Below, in pieces: positions 50,323-61,400 of a DNA stretch of 64,000 nucleotides; within the stretch, counting starts at the first letter, position 1, and each line of letters opens with the position of its first letter. The notes under the pieces are model-generated. The model did not search any database. It was not told the DNA's origin and saw only the letters and a program-made list of their open reading frames with translations. The stretch is taken from the NCBI RefSeq assembly GCF_003287355.1, contig NZ_QMIM01000013.1, forward strand, positions 1-64,000. Direction: 5' to 3'. The position numbers were made by a program, and so were the translations under genes. Source of the stretch: Halorubrum sp. 48-1-W (GTDB lineage Archaea > Halobacteriota > Halobacteria > Halobacteriales > Haloferacaceae).

Positions 50323-51693
50323 ATGAGCATCGACGAGTACGACGTCGTCGTGGTTGGCGCGGGCACCGCCGGCTGTTACGCTGCCACGACGATCGCGAAC
50401 GAGGGGCTCGACGTCGTCGTCCTCGAGCGGAAGGACGAGGAGGAGGCTGGCCACATCGCCTGCGGTGACGCCCTGAAGGGAGCCGACGAGTTCCCGGAGG
50501 CCATACCGAAGGATCGGCTGGAGCCGGCGTTCACGAACACCGGCGTCGACCACGGGCGCTTCGAGATCCCGAAAGAGGACACCGTCCTCGATATCCCCGT
50601 TCCCGGCGAGCTGGCCGTCATCGACCGCTGGGAGTACGGTCGGCGGATCATCGGCGCGTCGGCCGACGCGGGCGTCGACTTTCACTACGACACCGTCGTC
50701 AACGACGTCCGCCAGGCCGAGGACGGCCGGGTGACCGGGATCGACGCGAGACGCCACGGCGACCGGGCGACCTACGAGGCCGACCTCGTCATCGACGGCG
50801 CGGGCTCGCTCTCCCTGCTTCAGGACAAGGCCGACTTCGAGGGGACCACCTTCGATACGAACGTCAGGTACTCGCAGTTCTGTTCGGCCTACCGCGAGAT
50901 CGTCGAGGTGCCGGAGCCCGTCGACTGGGACGACGCGCTCGTGTTCAAGCCGACCGAGCGGGCCGCGGGCTACCTCTGGTACTTCCCCCGGACGGCGACG
51001 GAGATCAACGCCGGGCTCGGCTTCCAGATGAACGAGGAGCCGATGAAGCTGGTCGAGGCGCTGAAACGCGACCTCCGGGACCGGCCGGAGTTCGAGGGCG
51101 CGGAGGTGCGCGACAAGCTCGGGGCCGCGCTGCCGACGCGGCGACCGTACGACTCGGCGGTCGCGCCCGGCTACATGGCCGTCGGCGACGCGGCCGGGCA
51201 CGTGAACCCGACGACCGGCGGGGGGATCGCCGGCGCGGCCTACGCCGGGAAGTACGCGGGCGAGCAGGCGGTCAAGGCCGTCTCCGACGGCGACGTGAGC
51301 GAGGAGAACCTCTGGCGGTACAACACGCGCGTGATGGACCACTTCGGCGGGCGGTACGCCGGCCTCGACGTGTACAACGTCCTCTCGACCGCCATCGACG
51401 TCGACGACCTGATGGGGCTTCTCGCGTCGCTTCCGGGCGAGAAGCTCGCGGAGGCGCTGTACGAGGGGTCGACGTCGATGTCGTTCGGCCTGAAGCTGAA
51501 GGCCGCGGTCAAGAGCTTCGGCTACTGGGGGACCATCCGGAACTTCTATCAGACCAAGTCGCTGGCGGACGAACTGCTCTCTCACTACGAGTCGTATCCG
51601 ACGAGCCCCGCCGCGATGGCCAACTGGACGCGCGAGCGCGACGCGATCATGGACCGGATCTACGAGACGACCGGCGCGGAGCCGAAGTACTGA
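50323..51693 (+). CDS. Geranylgeranyl reductase-family FAD protein
   Basis: 456 residues from ATG 50323. The FAD dinucleotide motif is DVVVVGAGTAGCYAATTIA, followed by the family CGDALKG motif near residue 47. DLVIDGAGSLS and the second FAD site MAVGDAAGHVNPTTGGGIAGAAYAGKYAGEQA follow. YLWYFPRTATEINAGLGFQ is the substrate-side strand. In archaea such enzymes saturate the geranylgeranyl chains of membrane ether lipids; some act on quinone or carotenoid side chains. A short GGGACGT-rich duplication lies after its stop. Confidence 0.9.
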   Translation: MSIDEYDVVVVGAGTAGCYAATTIANEGLDVVVLERKDEEEAGHIACGDALKGADEFPEAIPKDRLEPAFTNTGVDHGRFEIPKEDTVLDIPVPGELAVIDRWEYGRRIIGASADAGVDFHYDTVVNDVRQAEDGRVTGIDARRHGDRATYEADLVIDGAGSLSLLQDKADFEGTTFDTNVRYSQFCSAYREIVEVPEPVDWDDALVFKPTERAAGYLWYFPRTATEINAGLGFQMNEEPMKLVEALKRDLRDRPEFEGAEVRDKLGAALPTRRPYDSAVAPGYMAVGDAAGHVNPTTGGGIAGAAYAGKYAGEQAVKAVSDGDVSEENLWRYNTRVMDHFGGRYAGLDVYNVLSTAIDVDDLMGLLASLPGEKLAEALYEGSTSMSFGLKLKAAVKSFGYWGTIRNFYQTKSLADELLSHYESYPTSPAAMANWTRERDAIMDRIYETTGAEPKY

Positions 51694-51806
51694 GTCCGGC
51701 GGGACGTGGACCGGCTCGGCGAGACCGACAGGACGTCGGGACCGGCGGGACGTCGGGACCGGGATCAAGGGAGACACGCCGGGAGGCGTCGACGGGAAGG
51801 GGCGGC

Positions 51807-53075
51807 TCAGATCCCTTCGTCGAGCAGTTCCCGGGAGATGATGTTCTTCTGGATCTCCGTGGTCCCCTCGTAGATCTGGGTGATCTTCGCGTCGCGGTAG
51901 AGTCGCTCGACGTCGTGGTCGTTGACGAAGCCGGCGCCGCCGTGGACCTGGACCGCCTCGTCGGCGACGTCGACGGCGACCCGCGAGGCGAACTCCTTGG
52001 CCATCGACGCGAGCGCGGTCAGGTCGCCGGACTCGTTGTCGACCGCCCACGCCGAGCGGTAGGTGAGCCACCGGGCAGCCTCGGTGTTCGTGTGCATCTC
52101 CGCGAGCTTGTGTTTGATCGCCTGGAAGTCGCTGATCGGGCGGCCGAACTGCTCGCGCTCCTCGGCGTACGCCAGCGCGCGCTCGGCCGCGCCGCGGGCG
52201 ATCCCGACGCCCTGCGCGGCGACCGCGGTGCGCGTTTCGTCGAAGAACTGCATGAGCTGGAGGAACCCCATCCCGCGCTGGCCGATCAGGTTCTCCTCCG
52301 GTACCCTGACGTCGTCGAACCGGAGTTCGGCGGTGTCGCTCGCGCGGATACCGAGCTTCCCGGTGATCTTGTCGCGGGTGAGCCCGTCGCGGTCGCCCTC
52401 GACGAGGATCTGCGAGTAGCCGGAGTAACGGTCCGCTATCTCGGGGTCGGTCTCGCAGACGACGACGAAGTAGTCGGCGACGGTGCCGTTGGTGATCCAC
52501 ATCTTCGAGCCGTTGATCACCCACTCGTCGCCGTCCTTCTCCGCAGTGCTGCCGTTCCGCTCCGAGGCACCCTGCGCCTCGCGTTTCTCCGCGGTGCCGT
52601 CGCTCCGCGCCTCGCGTTTCTCCGCGGTGCCGTCGCTCCGCGCCTCGCGTTTCTCCGCGCGTGTCGCGACCGAGGTCACGTCCGACCCCGCCTGCGGCTC
52701 CGAGATGGCCGATCCCATCACCGCGTCGCCCGCGGTCACCTCCGGGAGCACGCGCTCCTTCTGGGCCTCGGTGCCGAACCGCATCAGCGCCTCGGCGCCG
52801 AAGCCGGCGCTGGAGACGCAGAGGCCGATGCCGGGGTCGGCCGCGAACAGCTCCTCGGTGAGGATCGCGTTCTCCAGCGAGGAGTAGCCGACCCCGCCGT
52901 ACTCGACCGGGACGTGCGGTGCGAGTAGCCCCATGTCGCCAGCCTTCTCCATCACCTCGTGGGGGTACTCCTCCGCGACGTCGTACTCGGTCGCGACCGG
53001 CCGGATCTCGTCGTCCGCGAACCGCCGGACCTCCTCGCGGAGTTGCTTCTGTTCGTCCGTTAGCTGGAACTCCAT
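51807..53075 (-). CDS. Acyl-CoA dehydrogenase with tandem-repeat insertion
   Basis: 422 residues. N-terminal helices (EFQLTDEQKQLREEVRRFADDEIRP), the ACAD signature GSAISEPQAGSDVTSVAT, WVINGSKMWITNGTVADYFVV, and the catalytic Glu region (QIYEGTTEIQKNIISREL) are normal. It oxidises acyl-CoA with FAD. Between TRAEK and DGDEWVING, where relatives have no insert, there are 38 extra residues. These are two copies of REARSDGTAEK and a diverged REAQGASERNGSTAEK, encoded by 33-bp repeats. Without the insert the length would be about 384, the family norm. It is divergent from brxA. Confidence 0.92.
   Translation of the reverse strand: MEFQLTDEQKQLREEVRRFADDEIRPVATEYDVAEEYPHEVMEKAGDMGLLAPHVPVEYGGVGYSSLENAILTEELFAADPGIGLCVSSAGFGAEALMRFGTEAQKERVLPEVTAGDAVMGSAISEPQAGSDVTSVATRAEKREARSDGTAEKREARSDGTAEKREAQGASERNGSTAEKDGDEWVINGSKMWITNGTVADYFVVVCETDPEIADRYSGYSQILVEGDRDGLTRDKITGKLGIRASDTAELRFDDVRVPEENLIGQRGMGFLQLMQFFDETRTAVAAQGVGIARGAAERALAYAEEREQFGRPISDFQAIKHKLAEMHTNTEAARWLTYRSAWAVDNESGDLTALASMAKEFASRVAVDVADEAVQVHGGAGFVNDHDVERLYRDAKITQIYEGTTEIQKNIISRELLDEGI
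52537..52659. repeat. 33-bp in-frame minisatellite inside the acyl-CoA dehydrogenase gene
   Basis: Two exact 33-bp units (52576-52608 and 52609-52641), a truncated third (52642-52659) and a diverged unit on the other side (about 52537-52575). The unit contains CGCGTTTCTCCGCGGTGCCG. The period of 33 keeps the frame. Confidence 0.9.
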
Positions 53076-53289
53076 GCCCGACCGTTTCGCCGTGTGTGTG
53101 ATAGCCGTTCGCAAACGTCGAGGAATTCGGATCGAGTTTATCGTTTCGACACGTCGCGGCGTGATCGACGACGGGAGTGGGCGGTTCGGGGTTCGGTCCC
53201 GGATCGGGGCGACCGCGACGGGGGAGAACCCGTGGCCGACATCGACTCCTTCGTGAACAGTAAAGTGACCCGATCCAGTACACCGCGAT

Positions 53290-54126
53290 ATGGATATCTC
53301 ATCTGACGGCGGGTGTTCGTGGGTTTCTTCGCTCTCTCGTCAGCTCTCACCCGGGGAGGTGAACGCGGATCTGACCCGCTGTGGACTCCTCGTCGAGCGT
53401 GCCGAGGAACTCGCGCGACTCTACCGGGAGCACGGCAACTGGAACGACGTAAAGCGGGTCTGGTTCGACGAGCGGCTCTCGAACCGGAGCACCCGGAGCA
53501 GTTCGCAGGCGATCTTCCGGGTCCTGACGTCCCGACTGAAGAACGCCCCGACGAGCCTCCCGAACCCGCGAGATCTCCCCGCCGTCCTGGAGGAATGTGC
53601 GACAACGCGCGACAAAGCACAGGTCCTCTACCTCTATCTCGTCGAGGACGACGCCCTGGTCCGGTACGCCATCCACGAGTACGCGTCTCGCCTCCAGAGC
53701 AGTAACCACGAGCCACTGGATCTCTCGGATGAGACGCTCACGGATATCCTCCGTTCGTTGGAATACACGGACGGATCCACCTTCGACTACGCGGACTCGA
53801 CGACTCGCCGATGGTGTGACGGGTTTCGCTCGGTGATGCGGGAGATCGACGTGCTCGGAGGACGGCAGGACGTCGTGGGATCGCCACCCGCTACGGGTAT
53901 TATCCCGCTCCTCGTCTCACTGGGATACTCGTATGAGGTCGGCAGCGACGGATGGGTGGACTCCCCGAGAGGCCTCCTGTACCTTTTTCAGCCCGAAGGT
54001 CGCTGGAACGAGTTCTTCGATCGCGCCGTTCGGACGGACGCGTGGACGTTCGTCGAACTCCACGGTGACCTCCAGCTCCGCCCGGAGGGGACGACGTACG
54101 ACTGGGTGACCGGAGGTGACGTCTAA
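53290..54126 (+). CDS. brxA: BREX protein BrxA (DUF1819-like)
   Basis: 278 residues. The central part fits DUF1819: CGLLVERAEELARLYREHGNWNDVKRVWFDERLSNRSTRSSSQAIFRVLTSRLKN. Then comes the helical region TTRDKAQVLYLYLVEDDALVRYAIHEYASRL. The C-terminal 100 residues differ from typical short BrxA proteins of about 200. BrxA is a small NusB-like, DNA-associated component of BREX defence. It is first in the operon; its stop overlaps the next start (TAATG). It starts 215 bases from the divergent acyl-CoA dehydrogenase gene. Confidence 0.82.
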   Translation: MDISSDGGCSWVSSLSRQLSPGEVNADLTRCGLLVERAEELARLYREHGNWNDVKRVWFDERLSNRSTRSSSQAIFRVLTSRLKNAPTSLPNPRDLPAVLEECATTRDKAQVLYLYLVEDDALVRYAIHEYASRLQSSNHEPLDLSDETLTDILRSLEYTDGSTFDYADSTTRRWCDGFRSVMREIDVLGGRQDVVGSPPATGIIPLLVSLGYSYEVGSDGWVDSPRGLLYLFQPEGRWNEFFDRAVRTDAWTFVELHGDLQLRPEGTTYDWVTGGDV

Positions 54127-57100
54127 TGTCGAGGCGCGATTGGTTCAACGATCTCCCGGAGGGATTCGAGGAGTCCGTCCGGATCGACAGCGCCGAAGAC
54201 GACCACCGGTTTCGGGCGATCCAGTCCTATCACGTGACGGAGGATTCGGCACGGTTTCTCACCGATTTCGTCAACCGCACGCTCGGGCGTGCCGACGACA
54301 TGCGAACCGGATCCAACTACTGGCTCTACGGCTACTATGGAAGCGGAAAGAGCCACCTCCTGACCGTTCTCGACGGCCTCATGGATACCGCGTGGGTAGC
54401 GGGGCGGCGGGAGACCGTATGGAGCGAACTCACTCCGACTGGCGGTGCTAACGCGGAACTCGATGCGCTTCGAGAACGATGGGAGGCCGTTCACGACGAG
54501 TACCACGTCGTTCCGATCTCCATGAACTTACTGAAGTACCAAGGGCAAAAACAGCGGAGTTTCAGCGAGATCGTCCTCCGGCACGCTCATCGGAACCCAC
54601 TCCTCACCGGTGTCGATGACGCGTTCTCGGAGGGACTGTCGCCGCAAATAGCCGTCGCGTACTTCGAGTACTGGTACAAGGACGAAGCGCCGTGGCCGGA
54701 CCGTCAACGACGGGCGAAGTCAGTCGTCGATGCGGTCACTCCGGAAGATTCGACGTACGCCTGGGAACAGCGGAGCGAGGACGACGGCCTCTGGCGGGCA
54801 GTTCAACAGTATCAGGCCCTCTCGGACGTCGTACTGCCGGAGCTTTTCGAGAACGTCGTCGGAAGTCGGGACGGCTATTCGGACCTCCAGCCATCCGATA
54901 TCGACCCGGAGACGGCCGTCGCTCGCCTAGAGAGGCTTCGGAGGGAACGGGAAAGGGAACGCGACAAACCGGTGAAGCTCGTGCTCCTGCTCGACGAAGT
55001 GAGTCTCTTCGTCGGTACGAACTTCGAGCGGCTCACCGAGCTCCAGACGCTCGCAGAGAACGTCGATGATATCGGCGACGGGAACATCCAGCTCGTCGCG
55101 ACTGCGCAGGCGAAGATCGAGGACGTTCAGCCACAGTTCGCCGCCCACGGTGCGGACTTCAGCATCGTCAAAGACCGATTCCCCCACCGCTACCAGCTCC
55201 CGAGCCGTCACGTCGGCGATATCGCTCAGCGCCGCCTCTTCGAGAAAACGCCAGACGGACGCGACACCGTCGAGCGGATCCTCGAGACAACGTCGGTCGA
55301 CCCGCAGACCTCGCTCGTCTACAACCAGGCGAAACAGAATACGACGCCGCCACTCGACGAGATCGACGGGGGGGAGCTCGTCGAATGCTATCCGTTTCTT
55401 CCGTACCACGCACCGCTGTTCCTCGAGATCCTCTTCAACTTGCGGAAGAAGGCACCGGACCCGGCGAAGTCCATCTTCTCGGGGACTGCGAGAGCGATCC
55501 TGGCGCTCATGCACGGCCTGTTGACGGAGTGGATCGAAACGGGCGAGGAGGACCATGTCATCTCGCTCGTCGACTTCTACGAACTCATCCGTCCGGAGCT
55601 ACGGGAGATCCTCCCGAAGGACGTTCGCGTAGTCGAGGGGTCGAAGACCGCACCCGGCGCCGTGGATCCGGATCGACTCCACGGAATCGCCGACGACGTC
55701 GATGACGGCTCGCTAGACGAGTTCGACCTGCGTGTCGCGAAGGCCGTCCTCCTCCTCCAGAACGTCCACGACATCGTGCCGATGAACGAGAACAACCTCG
55801 CGGTCGCCGTCATGTCCGACCTCGACGGCCGGGCCCAGATCACCACCGCCAATCGCGTCGAGGAATCCCTCGACCGAATGGAGAAGTATATCCGCCCGAC
55901 GGACGACGAAACGGGCCCACGCTATCGGTTCGCGACACAGGAAGAGCGCCTCATCTACGACGAGACCGAAACGAAGGAAGCGAATCCGGACTGGGACGCC
56001 GTCCTCGAGGCGCTCGACGAACACCTCTGGGCTGATCTCACAACGGACCTTTCGCTCCCGGAGTCCGTCCCCTACGGCGAAACGACCGACGAGTACCCCG
56101 TCGCCTATCGATTCACGGTCGACACCCTCGACTTCGAAACCCGCGTGGATGCCGAGAACGCACTCGGGATCGACGTCGAGGTTCAGGGTATCCACCCCGA
56201 CGCGGACGTCGACCGGATGGGAGAGAACACGCTCTACTGGGAGATCGATACGGAGGGGTTAGACGACCTCCGGGCCCAGCTCGTCGACTGGTGGGCGCTT
56301 CGGGACGCAGTCGAGGCTCGTGACGCGCCACCCGCCGTCGAGCGCGATCTCGAAGAACGCGCGAGATCGGTCACACGTAAGGTCGTGAGTGCGATGACGT
56401 CGGGATCGTTCGCCGTGAAAGACCGGACCGATATTCGCGGTCTCTCGACCGCGGTGAAAGCCGCGGTGGATGCGACGTACCCGGACGATTTCCATCCGAT
56501 GATGCTCCAGGTGTCGGACGAGCGCCTACAGGAGCTCGCCAACGTGGAGGGTGCTGACCCGCTTCCGGGGTGGGCCCGAACGGTCCAGGTCCCATCGACG
56601 AACCGAACGGAGGACGCCGGGAGACAGCCCATCCAGAACAACGTGCTGGTGAACACTGGTCGTCAACTCAACGGAACCGACGACGGGCTCGCGCTCTCGA
56701 CGGTTCTCGACGAAATCATCGACAACAAGCCCTACTATTCGGACGTCCGTCCAGCCCTCCGTGCGATCCTGTGGGGGTTCTGTCGCCGTGGACGTCTGCT
56801 TCCGCTCGACGAGGACGGGGATGCGCTCGCTGACGAGCGGGTTCTGACCGGTCCGGCTGCGACGATCCGCCTCAAACTGCTCGAGGTCGCCGACCCCGGA
56901 GAAGCTCTCGAAACACACGGATTCAAACGGACCACCGAGACCGTCACGACCGGGCTCATCAACCTCCGTCGCGCCGACGAACGGCTTCGTATTCGACAGA
57001 GTAACCTCCGGGAGGACGTACAGTTAGCTCACGAAAACGTGGCTACGGACGCCGTTTCGTCCCTCTTGGAGTCGTTCCTCGAAGCGCTCACACGTCGTCG

Positions 57101-57881
57101 AGACACGACCGATCAACGGCTACGAACCATCAAGGACCGGGACGACGGCCTCCTGGACGCGATCGAGGAGACGAAACGAGAGCGGGAGTGGCTCGACGAC
57201 GTCGTCGAAACGTGGGAGCTCCGACGATCCACCCTCGGCCGCTGGGATGCGGAGTTGACGCTCGGCGACAGCCGCTTCGACTGGCTCGAGGAGCGCGCTG
57301 TAACGACCATCGACGCTCGCCGGGAGCGGGTCGCCGAGTTCGACGGCGCGTGGTGGACCGCGGACGGGTGGAGTCGACTCGTCGGGACGCTCGAGGGAGA
57401 TGCGACGAGTGACCTCGAACGGTCGTGGGAGGCGTACACCGACCGACACGACCTACACGCGCTCGCTGAAGACATCGAATCGAACGACTGGATCCGTCCG
57501 CTAGCGGATCGGCCCGGTAGCGCTCGGAGAGGCTTCGAACGCACATACATCACACCGCTTCAGAACGTGAAAGACTGGTACGACTCGATCGAGACCGCGA
57601 TACGGCCCCTGCTGAACGACGAAGAGACCGAGTTCGAGGGAGTGACAGCGGAGATCCGGACCCTCGAAACGCTCGACGAAGCGGTCGACGTCCCGCTGGA
57701 TGACCTTCGCGGACGCCTCGAGGCGCTCGAAACGGTTCTCGGAGACGTTTCACCCGACGATGTAGACGCGGTCGGCGTCGTTCCGGACGATCGCCAGTCC
57801 ATCGACGAACGGCTCGCGCGTCTCGTCGGATCGGGAGCAGTCGATGTCGAGGAGACCGATACCGGGGTGGTGATTCGATGA
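54126..57881 (+). CDS. brxC: BREX ATPase BrxC (first copy)
   Basis: 1251 residues. Walker A is at about residues 69-76 (LYGYYGSGKSHLLTVL) and Walker B is VKLVLLLDEVSLFVG. This is followed by AAA-like helices (QLVATAQAKIED) and a long alpha-helical C-terminal half. This is the DUF499/BrxC-PglY type of large ATPase found in every BREX system, needed for host methylation and phage exclusion. It is translationally coupled to brxA (one-base overlap) and brxB (ATGA overlap). It is paralogous to the larger ATPase two genes downstream. Confidence 0.88.
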   Translation: MSRRDWFNDLPEGFEESVRIDSAEDDHRFRAIQSYHVTEDSARFLTDFVNRTLGRADDMRTGSNYWLYGYYGSGKSHLLTVLDGLMDTAWVAGRRETVWSELTPTGGANAELDALRERWEAVHDEYHVVPISMNLLKYQGQKQRSFSEIVLRHAHRNPLLTGVDDAFSEGLSPQIAVAYFEYWYKDEAPWPDRQRRAKSVVDAVTPEDSTYAWEQRSEDDGLWRAVQQYQALSDVVLPELFENVVGSRDGYSDLQPSDIDPETAVARLERLRRERERERDKPVKLVLLLDEVSLFVGTNFERLTELQTLAENVDDIGDGNIQLVATAQAKIEDVQPQFAAHGADFSIVKDRFPHRYQLPSRHVGDIAQRRLFEKTPDGRDTVERILETTSVDPQTSLVYNQAKQNTTPPLDEIDGGELVECYPFLPYHAPLFLEILFNLRKKAPDPAKSIFSGTARAILALMHGLLTEWIETGEEDHVISLVDFYELIRPELREILPKDVRVVEGSKTAPGAVDPDRLHGIADDVDDGSLDEFDLRVAKAVLLLQNVHDIVPMNENNLAVAVMSDLDGRAQITTANRVEESLDRMEKYIRPTDDETGPRYRFATQEERLIYDETETKEANPDWDAVLEALDEHLWADLTTDLSLPESVPYGETTDEYPVAYRFTVDTLDFETRVDAENALGIDVEVQGIHPDADVDRMGENTLYWEIDTEGLDDLRAQLVDWWALRDAVEARDAPPAVERDLEERARSVTRKVVSAMTSGSFAVKDRTDIRGLSTAVKAAVDATYPDDFHPMMLQVSDERLQELANVEGADPLPGWARTVQVPSTNRTEDAGRQPIQNNVLVNTGRQLNGTDDGLALSTVLDEIIDNKPYYSDVRPALRAILWGFCRRGRLLPLDEDGDALADERVLTGPAATIRLKLLEVADPGEALETHGFKRTTETVTTGLINLRRADERLRIRQSNLREDVQLAHENVATDAVSSLLESFLEALTRRRDTTDQRLRTIKDRDDGLLDAIEETKREREWLDDVVETWELRRSTLGRWDAELTLGDSRFDWLEERAVTTIDARRERVAEFDGAWWTADGWSRLVGTLEGDATSDLERSWEAYTDRHDLHALAEDIESNDWIRPLADRPGSARRGFERTYITPLQNVKDWYDSIETAIRPLLNDEETEFEGVTAEIRTLETLDEAVDVPLDDLRGRLEALETVLGDVSPDDVDAVGVVPDDRQSIDERLARLVGSGAVDVEETDTGVVIR

Positions 57882-58462
57882 CGACCACCGCATACCGGGC
57901 GTTCAAGGAGACCCTCGTTCGGTTCGCGAACGGTCGACACGGCATCCGAAACCCGTTCGTCATCGCGGCCGTCCAGCCCCGTCTCGAACGCCGGGTCGCA
58001 AAGCGCCTCCAAACCTGGGTTGCCGGTGAGGAAACACCCGCCCTCCCCGAAGGGGCGACGGTCCAGCCGATCTGGCTCGACGAACTCCTGGCTCGGACCG
58101 ACGCGTACCGCCTCGTGGTCGACCTCGGTGAGGCGATCGAACCGGCGCAGCTAGAAACGACGCTTCAGGACCGACTCACTGAGGAGCTCGTCTCGACGAT
58201 GCTCGAGACGGAACTCGACCACGACGACGCGGAACGTCAAGATCACATCGTGTTACTGCTCCATCTGGGGAGCCTCTATCCGTTTTCGCGGGCTTCGGAG
58301 CTCCTCGACGAACTCGACCGGCGAAAGGTGAAATCCACCATCGGCATCCCCTTCCCCGGCGAACTCGTCGGCGGGAAACTGAACATCTACGGCGGCGACT
58401 CGAGACACTACTATCCTGCCCACCAGATCGACGGAAAGGTCCGGGAGGAGGACCTCCAATGA
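57878..58462 (+). CDS. brxB: BREX protein BrxB (DUF1788-like)
   Basis: 194 residues, the usual BrxB length. The C-terminal half carries the family stretch HIVLLLHLGSLYPFSRASELLDELDRRKVKSTIGIPFPGELVGGKLNIYGGDSRHYYPAHQI. An earlier part holds LVVDLGEAIEP. BrxB is a small essential BREX component of unknown biochemistry that is thought to join the BrxC/PglZ complex. It overlaps both neighbours by four bases (ATGA), so the four genes brxA to the second ATPase form a tightly coupled unit. Confidence 0.85.
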   Translation: MTTTAYRAFKETLVRFANGRHGIRNPFVIAAVQPRLERRVAKRLQTWVAGEETPALPEGATVQPIWLDELLARTDAYRLVVDLGEAIEPAQLETTLQDRLTEELVSTMLETELDHDDAERQDHIVLLLHLGSLYPFSRASELLDELDRRKVKSTIGIPFPGELVGGKLNIYGGDSRHYYPAHQIDGKVREEDLQ

Positions 58463-61400
58463 GTCTCGGAGAGCTGTTCCGCGATGACCCGACCCGAGAC
58501 CTCGAGGAGGTCCAGACGGTTCGCGGCCGCGACGATCTCGCGACGGACGTCCGCGAGTTCCACCAGACGGAGAGCGCGGAGCGCGTTCTCACGGAGCTCG
58601 GGGACATCGTCGAAGCGCAGGCCGAGCCACGGTTCCTCTACGTCGAGGCGACCTTCGGCTCCGGGAAAACCCACCTCCTCAAGCTCACCGGCCTCGTCGT
58701 CGACGGCGGTTCGCCGGACGCCGACCTCGGTGACCAGCTCGCCGAGAAGTGGGCAGGGTTCAACGATCTCCAGCAGTCACTGACGAACTCGCACGTCGAC
58801 CGGCTCGAACCCGTCTTCCTCAATCTCCTCGACCGTGACGCCTCGAAGGAGCCGCCGCTCCCGTTTCTCATCTTCGAAGGGATGGGACGTGAACTCGGCT
58901 ATCCGACGGATCCGAACTGGTTGCTCGAGTGGGCGTGGCGGCTCGATATGGAGTACGACGGTGTCTGGGAAGCGCTGCAGAGCTTCGAACACGAGGGGCA
59001 AACGTTCGACGACGTCCGCTCCGAGAAAGCATTCCTGCGAACGTGGCTCTACAGCGCCCTCCCGGAACTGCCGGAGACCGATGACACTGACCTCGACACG
59101 GAAGCGGACGTGAAGGCGTCCATCGACGAGGCAGTCGCCGACGTCGACCCGGAATCGTTCGGCCCCGAGGAGCTGGTCGAGCGCGTCGAGACGGCAACGG
59201 AGACCCTCGACCGACGCTCCGGCGGAACGCGCGCCGAGTTCATGTTCGGGCTCGACGAGGTCGCACTGTTCGTGGGTGACAGCACGCAGCGATACCGGGA
59301 GTTCGAGGAGACGATGGACGCCCTCCAGCACGGACCGAACCCCGTCGTCGTCACGACGGGACAGTACTCCCCCCCGGCCACTCGCGAGAGCCTCATCGGG
59401 GAATCGGCCGACGATCACTGGACGCAACGACAGGTCACGCTCGAGGGGGCCGACACCGAGATCGTCGTCCGAAAGCGCTGGCTCGAAAAGAGCACCACCG
59501 GGGGGAATCGCGTCTCCGAGCTCCTGTCGTCGATGCCCGACCTCACGCTGGATGCGTACGGCTCGATAGCGAGCGTGGACCCGGATCCCGTCGCGTCCTA
59601 CCCGTTCCGGTCGTACGACCTCTCGCTCCTCAGGGCGGTGATGCAGGAACTCGTCACGCAGGGGCGCGAGACCGACAGGGACTACATCCAGGGTCGAGCG
59701 TTGCTCGTGTTGGTGCGCTCGCTCTTCACGAAGCTCGGGTGGGCGGACAAAGCGGAGGGGGCACTCGTCACATGGGACGTCCTCTTCGATCTGCTCGTCG
59801 AGGAGACGCCGTACGTTCCGATCTGGGTGCAGGACATGCTCGGGAGCACCCTGATACCGACGTTCGGCGACGAGGATGCCCGGGAGGTGCGCGTCGCGAA
59901 GGCACTCTACCTCCTGAACCGGACTCCCGCCGTCCCGGCGACGCCGGAGAACCTCGGACGGCTGCTCGTCGGTGACGTCACGGCGTCGATCGACACCGTC
60001 GTCGGGGAGACGACGGACGCGCTCGAAACCCTCGTGGACAAACGCCTCGTCCTCACGGAGACCACCGACGAGGGCGATGAGGAGTACACGCTCGTTTCCG
60101 AGGAACAGGAGGGTATCCTGAGCCGTGCGCAGACGAAAGCCGAACAGGTCTCCCCTCACCAGCTCTCCGCGTGGGTCGAGGCTCGACTCCGGGAGCACGA
60201 CTCGTTCCTCCGAAGCGAGGAGACGCGACACGAGGTCGACGTCGGCGACGAGCGTCTCGTCCCCCTCCGCTACGAGTACTCGATCCTCGATACCGTCTCT
60301 CGCGCACCGAACCGTGAGCACGATGCGCTCCGTGTGCGGGTACTCGCGACGGGTCCGGAGGAGCTCGCCGAGCAAATCGACATTTGGCAGGAGGTCAACG
60401 ACGGGCTGAGCGGCGGCGAGCACCTCCTGTGCGCCATCGAGGTTCCGGATGGCGTCCTGGATCGGATCCGGAACGTCATCGGGATGGAACAGGTGCTCGG
60501 AGCGGAGACGGAGACACACGAGGACCTACAGCGCGAGCATCGGACGAACAAGCGACGCCTCGAAGCGGCCATCGCTCAGATCATCGAGGACGCGCGCGTC
60601 CACGACGTTCACGAGCAGGTCGGCACGCGCGAGGCTGCACTCGAAGACGCCGTTCGCGGGACGCTCACGTCCGTCTTCGGGGACCACCGGCGTGTCCTGT
60701 CGCGGCCGCTCGTCGAGGTCGACGACGCGAAAGCGATGGCGTCGTTCTTCCGCGGAGACGGGTCGTGGCCGCTGACGGACGTCGACGCGACCCTTCTCGG
60801 CGTCGACACGGCCGAAGCCGGTTTCACGGAGGAGGGGTGGGCTGCGGCGTTCGTCGACCGGTACGAGTCACGGAAGGCGGTCGACGCGGAGACGGTCCTC
60901 CGACAAACACGGACGGCCAACGGCGACTACCGAGGAACGCCGCGGGAGTCGATCGCGGCGCTGCTCATCACGCTCGCGACCTCGAACGAGGACATCGCGC
61001 TGAAACGAGACATCCAATACGTGACGGACCCGGCAGCGATCGGTCGTGCCGTCCGAACGAAGGGCGGGCTGACGTCGCTCCAGGTTCGCTTCGACGTCGA
61101 CATCACCGACCCGAAGAAGGTGCGGACGCTCGCAGGTACCGTCGTCGGCTCCTCGGTGGCGGGTTCGGGACCGGACGAGTGGATGGCGGAACTCGGCGAC
61201 TGGGCGGCTGGGAACAGCATGGACGTCAAGCGCACCGTCTCCGCGGTCGAACGCGAGTTCGGCGTCGACCTCGACGCGCTCGAGGCCGTCCTCCGACCGG
61301 CGCTCCAGGGAGAGACGCTCTCGACGTCGACGGTGCGGTCGGGGACCGATCTGGACGCCGTGCTCAGTGACGCGGAGACGTTCAGGGTCGCCTGGGAGCT

